This document shows, piece by piece, positions 22,406 to 31,614 of a stretch of DNA of 64,000 bases. The stretch is taken from the NCBI GenBank assembly GCA_021229015.1, contig CM037778.1, positions 12,496,956-12,560,955 on the forward strand, in the 5' to 3' direction. Position 1 is the first letter of the stretch. Every line of letters starts with the position of its first letter. The DNA comes from Solen grandis (taxonomy: Eukaryota > Mollusca > Bivalvia > Adapedonta > Solenidae). The translations under genes were made by a program, and so were the position numbers. The notes beneath the pieces are model-generated. The model was not told the origin of the DNA, did not search any database, and saw nothing but the letters and a program-made list of their open reading frames with translations.

Positions 22406-25400
22406 TTAGTATGTGAATGATGACACTCGAGTTTTGAATATCTCGAGCGACTCAGATGAGGCTATATCCGGCGGCAATTTGTTCCAGTCTCTGGTGGTGT
22501 TTACGAAAAATGACCATTTTCTACAATCTTTAGTAGCGGTTTGTTGTGCGTAAGCATGGCTGTTAGTATGTCTTGCTTTTGAAGATAATTTTCTTTTTTA
22601 ATCGCGACCATGTTGTTTACTATTTTATAAAACATTATAAGTCTGGCTTCTTTTCGTCTGGTTTGGAGACTTTTCCATCCTAGTTCTTGTAACATTTCAC
22701 TTACGCTTGAGCGATTCCTGTGACGGCTTGTAACATACCTTGCGGCTCTTCTTTGTACTCTTTCGATTTTGTCAATTTGGTTTTGGTTATATGGATCCCA
22801 TACTGTTGTCGCATATTCTAATTGGGGTCTGACTAAAGTTTTGTATGCTTGTTCTTTGATAGATTTGGAGTTAATTCATAAGTTTCTGTGCAGGAATCCT
22901 AGGCTTCGACTGGCTTTGCTTGTTATGTTCTGGATATGTTCACTCCAGTCTAGATCTTTCGTGATTGTGCATCCAAGGTATTTTGTTGATGTTTCGTGTT
23001 TAAGTGTATGTCCATGTAGATTGTAATTCCATTTTATTGGGTTTTTCTTCTTAGTGACGGACATGACACTGCATTTCTATGGATGAAATTCCATTTTCCA
23101 TTTTTTTTCCCACATTGACAGTTTGTCTAGGTCTGATTGGAGTTTATGGCAATCATTACCTGCTGCAATAGTAAGGTAAACTACAGTATCATCTGCAAAT
23201 AATCTGACTGTTGAATGAAGTGTTTCTGGTAGGTCGTTTATATAGAATAAAAATAAGCTCGGCCCTAGTACAGATCCTTGGGGCACTCCAGATTCTACTT
23301 TAACTCTGTCTGAGGATTCCCCGTCAACCAGTACTACTTGTGATCTATTAGACAGAAATGCTTTGATCCAGTTGTTTGTCTTACCTCTGATACCATAATG
23401 ATGGAGTTTGTGGAGTAATAGGCTGTGGGACACCTTATCAAAAGCTTTTGAGAAATCCAGTATGAGGAGGTCTGTCTGTTTTCCCATTTCTAGGTTTTTT
23501 GTAAGGTCATCTATGCATTCAAGTAGTTGTGTTTCACATGAACGTTTATTCCTAAATCCATGCTGAAGGGGGTAGAGAATATTGTTGGACTCAGCATGTT
23601 TCATTATATTACTAGTGACAATGTGTTCCATGATTTTACAGCAGATACATGTTAGTGAAATAGGTCTATAATTTGCTGGTATGTATTTTTGACCTTTTTT
23701 ATATGCTGGAGTTACAATTGCAGTTTGCCAGTCATTGGGTATTTTTCCTGTTGCCATCGAGACATTGAAAATGATTGTTAGGATTGGGGCTATTTCACTT
23801 GCAAGTTCTTTGAGTACCATTGGTCTTATGTTATCTGGACCTGCAGCTTTATGTGGCTTTAGATTTTTTAACTGTATTTCAATTCCATTATTTGTAATTT
23901 CAATATCGCCACTATCTGGATCTTAGTTGTTAAGTTCTTAAATTTTTTGGGTTTGCAGAGAAAACTGACTGGAATTGTCCATTTAGTAAGTTAGCCTTCT
24001 TTTTAGGATCAGTTTCAAGTTTGCCATTTGCTCTCAGGGGTGCAACTCCACTTTTGTCTTTCTTTTTATGTTTGATGTAGGTCCAGAAGTGACACTAAGG
24101 TTGTCATTTGTGTCCTCAGGTGTGATGATGTCTTCAATATATCTCCAATATGATTGTCTGGATTTTCTGCTTCTTTAGTTTTGCATGTTTTTGATGGGAT
24201 ATGTTGGTTTGAGCTTCTTTCTATGCCTTCTTTGAAGATTTCCCAGAGTGTGTTGACATTTGCTTTTTTGCTTACGCTTTCTTTTTGTATACTCTCATGT
24301 AAAATTTTTATGTCTTCCTTCATGCTGTTCCATTTTGCTTTTTTATATAGTGGAATATTCCTAGATTTCTGATGGTTAATCTTGGGTATGAATTCCTGGC
24401 ATAACTTCTGTTCTATATTTATTCCTGGCATAACTTCTGTTCTCATGATTTTGGTAGGGCTATTTGTAATCAGGAGATCAAGAGTGTTATTGTTTCTTGT
24501 TGGTTCTTGTACAAGCTGAGTAAGTCCATTATCATCAAGGATGTCTGTGAAATAATAGTGCAAGTCAGGATGCTGTGTCCCTTGTCGCAGAGTTTTGTTT
24601 CCCCAGTTCCAACCCGGCATATTGAAATCCCCTCCAATAAGTAGGCAAACATTTTTTTGGACTGCTCTTTGTAATGAAGTTTCCATTTCTGTGAGGCTTT
24701 CTCTGTTTGAGGTTTTAGGGTTGTAATAAGAGCATATATAAATGTCTTTTGTTCCTTTCTGCTGGATACGTGCCCATATAATTTCACAGCTTGTATCTAA
24801 TTCGGGGATTTCTGAACTTAGGAATTTATTGGTTATGGCAATGAGAACCCCTCCCCCATTTCTATCCCCTTTTCTATCTTTGCGGTATATGTTATAATCT
24901 GGTTGGAATATCTGACTGTTTTGAATTTCTGGGTCAAGCCAAGTTTCTGTTGCTATAATTACATCTGGTTTAGTACTGTCTATTAGGTTTTGCAATTGGT
25001 GTTGTTTGTTTCGGATGGACTGACAGTTTACATTTATGATTCTCAATGGGATGAAAGGTTTACTGCTGTTTTTGAATTTGCTACGCTTAGGTGTTGAAGA
25101 GTGTCTTGGTTTTAACACAGAATCTGTTTCTATCATGTTTAAGCTCTCTTCAAGTGGGCTAAAACTGTTACTAGTAGAAATGGAAGTTGAGCCATAGCAA
25201 AGGGTATTATAATTCGGGCTGTTGCATATAATGCAGTCCCACCTGACTGAAATATTTTCATCTGCTACAAGGTAACTATAGGTTTTGCTGTTGATATCTT
25301 GGCAATTAACATGAAACCACTGGTCACATGTATCACATCTTACTGCTTTGTCATCCCAGGTGACAGGTTGGTCACATGTGCCACAAGGGTATACAGTACT

Positions 25401-25670
25401 GTCATTGTGGGTTGGCCCAGGGTTGGGATTTATGTCATTTGCGTTTGCTATTAAGATTAAGATTAAATATGATGATATAGAATTACTTTTCAATGGTGTG
25501 GTTTTTAGCGATTTCAATCTTCTAGCTGTTTTTAGAAGACTGCCTTCTGTGATGTATTGTTCTAATTGTAGATCATCTGCATTTGGTTCTCTGCCTGTTG
25601 TTTCTATTGGCTTTATATCTATTAATTTCAGTGTGATAGTTATGATGATAAGAAAATTTATACTGAGCTG

Positions 25671-25673
<3 letters not shown>
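22406..25673 (-). pseudogene. LINE ORF2: 2A-like motif, PHD, APE endonuclease, RT (broken)
   Basis: Reading from ATG at 25673, or in frame from 25913 through a run of ten lysines. A hydrophobic stretch leads to DINPNPGP at 25436-25413. A PHD finger with eight ligands follows (C177, C180, C193, C196, H201, C204, C227, C230, counted from 25913). An APE-type endonuclease begins near residue 290 (INVNCQS, ATETWLD, GGDFNMPG). The reverse transcriptase has LDFSKAFDKV (A) and FADDT (C) in the 23820-23077 segment. The C-terminal segment runs to 22406, including a TRDWNKLPPD signature near 22490. Breaks are a 23-bp local duplication that removes the endonuclease SDH region (24392-24443), frameshifts near 24175 and 23930, and in-frame stops just after 23077 and near 22876. 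The enzyme would copy LINE RNA at a nicked target if intact. Confidence 0.85.

Positions 25674-25703
<30 letters not shown>
25673..25703 (+). repeat. 31-nt poly(T)/poly(A) tract before ORF2
   Basis: On the coding (minus) strand the 31 A residues read as ten Lys codons, and the final A completes an ATG. This places a slippery homopolymer exactly at the candidate ORF2 start codon. Length may be a sequencing or replication-slippage artefact. Confidence 0.85.
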
Positions 25704-25704
<1 letters not shown>

Positions 25705-25800
25705 TAGGTCTGGCTATGAGAGAGATTTTGTGTAGTAAAGACTGATAAAATAAACTCACCTAAACTCTTTACTACACTTGGTCTCCCTTGCTGCGTCTGT

Positions 25801-26577
25801 CTATATGATGGTCTGCAATTTTCTCTCTTCGTCTTGTAGTTTGGCAAGCTCTGTCTCTTTTGTAAGGTAGCACTCCTTGTAGGTATCCAGAAGAAGTTGT
25901 TTGGTAATGGCAAGGCTTAGGAGTTGTCCCGGATGTACACCGTCACTTTTGTTTATTGAAATGTTAATACTTTTTCTATATCCTCCCCTTTTTATTTTCC
26001 TGTTTCTGAAGAAATATTTACTTGTTTTTATTGTATTTTTGTTGATGGAATTGTTCAGAGAGATGATTTCGTTGTTGAGTTTTTCTATTTGTTTTGTTGC
26101 CTGGAAGTCATCTGGTTTGAAGGTCTCTGCTGATTGGTGTCCCTTTGATTTATTGTAGTTGCGGATGGATAGGATAGGGCAGTCCACAAATTTAATTTCT
26201 GCACTAGGATACTGATTAATGATTTTAATAACTCGTCTGTATTGCTCAATGATGTTGTTGACAGTTTCAAAGTTTCGATGTCTTAAATATATGAATTTTC
26301 CTCTCTTGAATGTAATGTAACAGGTTCCTGACCACAGGTAGATGACAATCTGATTATGTCTCTGCAATGCTTTGGGTATTCTCTCTTCAATTAGGTTGAT
26401 CAACTTCGAAGTACTAGCGCCGGAGATGCACCAGGATTCAATTGGGAATTCACTGTTCTGGCAAGCGTTCCTTAACGTGAACCCTTTACTGTCTGAGACA
26501 AGAATCGGTGTCTTGTATCTGAATCCAGAAGGTGTTTGAGGTTGTTCAGCGATGTACTTTCTCAGTTTCTGACTCAT
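25801..26577 (-). CDS. LINE ORF1, SGNH/GDSL esterase-like
   Basis: An intact 258-residue frame starting ATG at 26577. Blocks resembling an SGNH hydrolase are seen in order: VSDSKG with the putative nucleophile Ser30, ISGAS with Gly53, GTCYIT at 84-89 in the block III position, and DGVHPG with Asp212 and His215. The block III Asn of canonical SGNH enzymes is not present, so catalytic ability is uncertain. The C terminus is rich in Glu/Lys/Leu and may form a coiled coil. Esterase-type ORF1 proteins are known in CR1-like LINEs, where they are thought to act in the RNP. Its last bases overlap an upstream extension of the ORF2 frame, and the likely ORF2 start (25673) lies 128 bp downstream. Confidence 0.75.
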   Translation of the reverse strand: MSQKLRKYIAEQPQTPSGFRYKTPILVSDSKGFTLRNACQNSEFPIESWCISGASTSKLINLIEERIPKALQRHNQIVIYLWSGTCYITFKRGKFIYLRHRNFETVNNIIEQYRRVIKIINQYPSAEIKFVDCPILSIRNYNKSKGHQSAETFKPDDFQATKQIEKLNNEIISLNNSINKNTIKTSKYFFRNRKIKRGGYRKSINISINKSDGVHPGQLLSLAITKQLLLDTYKECYLTKETELAKLQDEERKLQTII

Positions 26578-26760
26578 TTGGCTTCAAGATTGCTGCAGTG
26601 AATAATCGGTGTTGACAGTTTGGCTTACCGGAAGTGATTGATTTCCTTTGTTGTCAATGTAAACTTTCACTCTATCAATTTTACCGTTGTTGTTAAGAAA
26701 GTTGAACATTGTCTCAGTGATGGTTAAATATATATAAACAACTTACATTTCACGTGCGTA

Positions 26761-27389
26761 TTGGTTTGCAGAACCAGTTTTATTTCTGTAAATATCGTGG
26801 TTGAGGAAGATTTGTATTCACGGAAGTTGAATTTGGTACCTTTTTGTCAGCCATATTGTTATTAACGTTTCAACCAATCAGATTGCAGAATTTATTGTAC
26901 CCTGAAGCCGGTTCCTGCATTATAACAACCGGGTATGCTAGAATACGGTAATCAGTATAAAATCTGGGAAAGACGTGAATTCACTCCAGCTTGGGGTTAG
27001 TTCCATAAGAGTATTTGCTCAGCGAGCTGACCTATGAGTTTTATGCGAGTGTTTCCTATACTCTTGGTGAAAATAGATCATATTAAATTAACATAGCTGC
27101 CTTTGAATTGAATTTGACAACATTAATGAATATTATATCTTTGTTATTAATTTGGTTCGTAAAGCATCCATTTGGCATCATACAGTTGGCGCTGTCGGCT
27201 GAATCACTGGCTACCGATGGAAGCCAACACTCTAAGTTTCGATGTTTAAATGTACCTGTTGTTTTGTTTTACTCATTTTTGTTATATAATAAAAGTATTA
27301 ATTGAAACGAGGACTTGTGTTGTGCCATACACACCCCACTCAGGGTGAACGGTGTCTTCCGTTCCTGTTACACAATATTAAAATGAAGT
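26761..27389 (+). promoter_or_regulatory. Candidate promoter-like segment, possibly a solo LTR
   Basis: ACCAATCAGATTG (CCAAT-type, about 26873-26885) is followed by AGTATAAAATCTGGG (TATA-type, about 26954) and TCACTCC (initiator-like, about 26983). A polyadenylation-like ATAATAAAAG lies near 27286 and CTGTTACACA near 27357. This order would fit an LTR of about 500 bp, but I see no gag-pol, no second LTR and no certain TG...CA boundaries. It could equally be chance or a host promoter. Confidence 0.25.
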
Positions 27390-27866
27390 ACTATCTGCTC
27401 TATGAAGTTTTGCGAGCCAAGAAGACATCTATTAAGTTTCAAGCTAATACATGCAATTGATACTAAGTTGATTGTCTTTGATAGTATTTTCATGAAAAAG
27501 CTGAACTATTTTCAAGTTGTAAAAGACACACAACTTGCATTAAATCCAAATAGGAGTTTCTTAACTTGATTATATTGGATGGTTGGGAAGTGTTGTGTGA
27601 AGTTTCAACCAGTTACATGTAGTGGTTACTGAGATATGGCTTTGATAGTTATGGGAAAAAAAGCTGATCTAAAATTAAACGAAACCAAGGAATCTGATAT
27701 TTTATAAGTGTAAAAGGGCTATAATTATTGAAAGGGCAATATACAGTCATGGTTCTTGAAGCCACGAGTCAACTAACCTAAACATAAAACTTAACCAGGG
27801 TGAACGCCGACGACGCAAGATTCATGACAATAGCTCATCGTTTTTTTTCCTCAAAAATCAGATGAG
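27390..27866 (+). mobile_element. Hairpin-capped element, family 3, 3' part
   Basis: The 3' end shows GAACGCCGACGACGCAAG (27801-27818), CATGACAATAGCTCATCG, an eight-T run, and CAGATGAGCTAAC. The terminal stem AGCTCATC pairs with GATGAGCT. The upstream 400 bp has the AGTTTCAA...GAGATATGGCTTTGATAG style of the other cores but only about two degenerate units. I cannot find the 5' hairpin, so it is probably truncated. Confidence 0.6.
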
Positions 27867-28010
27867 CTAACAATGATATGTAACAGTGTTAGTAATAATA
27901 ACAGTAGAGGAAGATGATGATAATGAATAGTAGAAGTAGTAGTAGTTGAAAGTAGAAGAACAAGATGATGGTATGAAAAACAGTAGTAGTACTAAGAGTA
28001 GAATACTTAG
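27867..28010. repeat. Trinucleotide-rich tract, second copy
   Basis: Shares GTAGAGGAAGATGATGATAA and TGAATAGTAG blocks with 21589-21960 and, like it, starts right after a hairpin-element 3' end. Confidence 0.65.
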
Positions 28011-28427
28011 TTGGTCTCTTCGCCAATGCTCGCCATGGGCAAGAATCAAACCAATGTCTCCATTGCATGAAGTGCTCAACCCAAAAGATCACTGTCTTTC
28101 TGAGGCTCAAGGTTGGAGACTTTGTAGACACTGCTTTCTGATGACAGAATTGATGCTGCAGGAGATCTAGGACACCAAATGCTCTTGCCAATCCCTGAAA
28201 TGAAAAAAATCATAATAATCACATTACAATATTCATAATTTCAACAGTTAAAATTATCGTGTTATTGATCAAAGAAAGGGCTTAAACCACCAGTATAATT
28301 ATAACAAACGCTAAATCAAGCGTATAAAATTTTTAAAAAAAATCCATTTTAACCCCGAACTTTCAATTTTATCTGGTTTTGCAGTCGTATGTAGGTGCCT
28401 GAATGACATCAAAATCAACATTTTTTT

Positions 28428-28461
<34 letters not shown>

Positions 28462-29519
28462 ACAACAAATTTCTACAAACTGTTTAAGTTAATCTGCCAT
28501 GGTTCAGTGTTAATATACCTGAGTGCGGATCAGTTCGAGAGTGGGGCGGGAAACTGAAATTTCTGAGGGATCATGTATAGTTTAATTTTCAAAATAGACC
28601 GTGAATACGATGCAAATTTTTTTTTTTGTCAAATTCATTTAACATCTATTTTACTACTACGTGAGATATATGTCTAATCCTTGATGGGTACTTAGACTTT
28701 TAGCTATCTCTTGCAAGACAGTCCAGAAAAAGCGTATTCTTAAAATGTAATAAAATTGAAAATAATCAAAACTTACTACTTTGTAGTTATATATATATGT
28801 CACAGGTAGAAGGGGGTTCAAAAAGACGAGTAGAAGGAATCTGGATAATATTTATTCATCTAGGGAAGAGCGTCTGAAACAGTTCAGAATAAATGCATAT
28901 ATTTATAACGCTATGCATTTATTTACAACTTTGCTCTTCTTAAACAAATTAAATTATAGACATACATGATTAATATTATGATATCCAAATATCATATTAT
29001 CTAAATAAGTGAACATACACCTATTACAGAAAAAGATGGAAAGATATAGAAGATTAGATATTAAGAAGAATATAATAATAAAATATCTTTACCCCCGATT
29101 CAGCAAAGCCACATACATATACACCGGTAGATGAACCACAGGTAATCGATCAGGTAATCGATGCTGTCCCAATTGAATCAAGACCTCTAATGCCGTACCC
29201 AGACCACCCAGTGTTCAATATAATTGATCTTTTCCACGCATACAATCAATCACACGGCAAAACACATACACAATTTACCATTGGTCAATTTAAACAAGAT
29301 GATTACAACAATTGTGAGGTGTGAGATATGTTCCGCATTATAAACTACGGAAAGAACCCGTAACCTGAACTTTTCTTAACGAGTGCGTGAACATAACTCA
29401 CCTGTGAAATACGCTCACAACAACCATCTGCGACATATATTATCCTCCTAGATATCGTAACGTGAAAGATTTTCCTTTCATCAGCGCTCAATGTCAATGC
29501 ATTGAGGAAAGGAAAAAAT
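28011..29519. other. Intergenic; weak exon-like segment; (ATC)n
   Basis: On the minus strand a pyrimidine-rich tract ending CAG precedes an open stretch at about 28191-28010 whose translation is not low-complexity. I recognise no family and it runs into the GTA-rich tract, so I do not call a gene. An (ATC)n microsatellite lies at 28428-28460. Nothing else recognised. Confidence 0.4.
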
Positions 29520-30115
29520 ACAATCTTGCCATTTCCATACAATCGACTGCTATCCAAGCTCAACCACTATGGGATCAAAGGGAATATCTTGACTTGGATT
29601 CAAGCTTTAACCCAGCATGTTAACGTCGATGGGCTACATCCGAGCCCGCACCCGCACCCATCACTAGCGGCGTCCCACAGGGGAATGTCATTAGCCTGAC
29701 CTTATTTCTTGCCTTCATCAATGATTTACCACTGCACGTAAAATCCGGCTCTAGGTTCCTCCAAGGTCACATCAGAGGAGAGCAGAACAGATACCACAAT
29801 AGAAGTAGCGTCACCTCAATCAGTTGGAAACACTGGAGTTCAGAAGAACTAATGTTCAGCTTACGATGCTTTTCCAACACAGAAGTACCTTTCCACAGTG
29901 ACAAGCCGATCTAGACTCACAAACAAGAACAGCTTTCTTCAGCCAACTACATCCACCACATACCACTTCTTTTTTCTATCTTCCCGCTTACAATCAGCAC
30001 TTGGAATAGCTTACCATCAGCTATAGCGGAGGCCCCTGACTTCGCAGGTGTTTCCATGCAAGTGATCGCTGACGCGTCCTGCACAAGTTTCAGGTTCACC
30101 CTGTAACAATGTTTG
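29520..30115 (+). pseudogene. LINE reverse transcriptase fragment (degenerate)
   Basis: On the plus strand, LLSKLNHYGIKGNILTWIQA (29546-29605) is typical of the RT palm of jockey/CR1-like LINEs. SGVPQGNVISLTLFLAFIND (about 29665-29724, different frame) is the motif B region. The intervening sequence and the FADD region are lost. The C-terminal signature STWNSLPSAIAEAPDFAG appears near 30000-30055. Several frame changes and a large internal deletion show a dead fragment. It is a different family from the CR1-like element at 22300-26760. Confidence 0.7.
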
Positions 30116-30164
30116 ACAAATGACCAGTGCTTCACGTGCTGATCATGAATAAAATCATATATTA

Positions 30165-30910
30165 AGTGATTGTTTAAAGAATGACGATTTTACTGCGGCA
30201 GATTTAAATCAATTGTCAATATATCTTTTACTATTCGCCGATGACAGCTCTCTTCACATAGATAAGCATAGTAAGCATAGTCTCCAAGAACAAGTAAACA
30301 ATATTTATAATTATTCAACCAGATGGTGTCTATCTATCAATGTAAATAAAACTAAAATTTGTATTTTTGAAAAATGCCGTCAGAAGAATAATTTTGAATG
30401 GTTTATAAATAGTGTGAAAGTTGAGGAAGTAGATTGTTTCTATTATTTGGGTGTAAAATTTGTTAAAACAGGAAATTTAAAAGCAGCCGTAAAAGCATTA
30501 AATAATCAAGCTTCTAGAGCAATGAATAATCTCTTATCATTATTCAAAAAGGTATCTCTTGATATTAAAACTAAATTATCATTATTTGATAAATTTATCA
30601 CACCAATTATACTTTATTGTTCAGAGTTGTGGGGAATATTTAACTTTGATGAGGTTAATAGCTTGCATATAAGGTTCTGTAAAATAATCCTATGTGTAAA
30701 TAAAAGCACAATGAATCAAGCAGTATTAGGCGAGTTAGAAGAATACCGTTATCAGTGATTGCTGTCCAAAGATCCCCTCGATACTGGCTTAAAGTAAGAT
30801 CAAGTAATATTCTCACATTGAGAGAGGCGTTTTATTCACAATGTCGTAATAACCAATTAAAATAAAATAAATCATGGGCATTTAGAATTAAACAACAGTT
30901 AGATAATTTA
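30165..30910 (+). pseudogene. LINE RT, left part of split gene
   Basis: AT-rich coding remnant with LLLFADDSSLHIDK (motif C, near 30222-30263), NVNKTKICIF and VDCFYYLGVKF thumb-region motifs and an ILYCSELWG block. The frame opens at about 30176 and shifts near 30757, after which the matching frame continues to QLDNL at 30910. There an RLE-type retrotransposon interrupts it. The same protein resumes at 36923 as GLSHLWYNEHID in a compatible phase. Confidence 0.8.
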
Positions 30911-31486
30911 GTGAGTGGAACCTGAGGGTCGACCTAGATAAGAAGCTGGTGTTCCCAGACATAGTGCACACAAACCTAAGACTCGACATAGTACTGTGGT
31001 CTGAGACAGGAAAGCGACTCATCGTGATTGAGTTGACAGTACCATGGGAGACCAGATGCGAGAAGAAAGAACACCAAGTACACAGAGCTTCTGAACGACT
31101 GTAAGCAACTAGGCTGGCGTACATGGCTGTTCCCGATAGAAGTAGGCGTCAGAAGGTTTTGCGCTCAGTCTATGTGTCGACTGATGACAGCGATTGGGAC
31201 TACTGGCAGAGACAGACGGCGGCTTATCCAGAAACTGAGCCAAGCTGCAGAACGTTCGTCTAGCTGGCTGTGGCTACGACGAGAGGAGACAAGCTGGAAG
31301 AAGTAAGCTATCGACGTTCACACCGTGTTGCGGTGGGCCCCACCCCCCATCAGATGTCTATGGTTCAGGGGCGAAACATTGATGACGGAGGGACACCATA
31401 CTGAAGAGAACGTCGATCAGCAATCTGAAACGACCATGCTTGAGTCCACATGGGACTCGCAACAGTTTCAGACTGTATCATACACA
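30911..31486 (+). pseudogene. 5'-truncated RLE-type retrotransposon, copy A (3' end only)
   Basis: Matches 36336-36922 at roughly 98 percent by eye, with about eight substitutions and one 11-nt deletion at about 31050 that breaks the frame. It carries the nuclease segment (PD...E motif) and the whole 3' UTR to TGTATCATACACA. It is 5' truncated, as expected of target-primed reverse transcription. The next copy begins directly at 31487, so the two are head to tail with no spacer. Confidence 0.9.
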
Positions 31487-31614
31487 TTTACTGACTGGAC
31501 TACCAGTGACTTCTAGGAAAGACTAGATGACAACAGAGAATAGATCTGTGACGCTTGAGAGACAGATGACCAACAGGAACAGACTGGAACCGGGGCACTA
31601 GGGTCAGCAGCCCG

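Larger units (their letters stand above)
22300..26760 (-). mobile_element. CR1-like non-LTR retrotransposon, nearly full length
   Basis: Read on the minus strand, it has a 5' region above 26577, ORF1 (26577-25801), a short spacer with a 31-nt A-run, ORF2 (start near 25673, stop at 22406-22408) and a 3' end of (GAA)n at about 22300-22321. An esterase-like ORF1 with a PHD finger is known from CR1-like elements, and a microsatellite 3' tail is typical of the group. ORF1 is intact while ORF2 carries several breaks, so this copy cannot move by itself. The exact 5' boundary is uncertain. Confidence 0.85.

Noticed and set aside
27889..28191. Host gene exon with a 3' splice site on the minus strand
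   Set aside because: There is a pyrimidine tract and CAG but no recognised protein family, and the frame runs into low-complexity DNA. A transcript would be needed.
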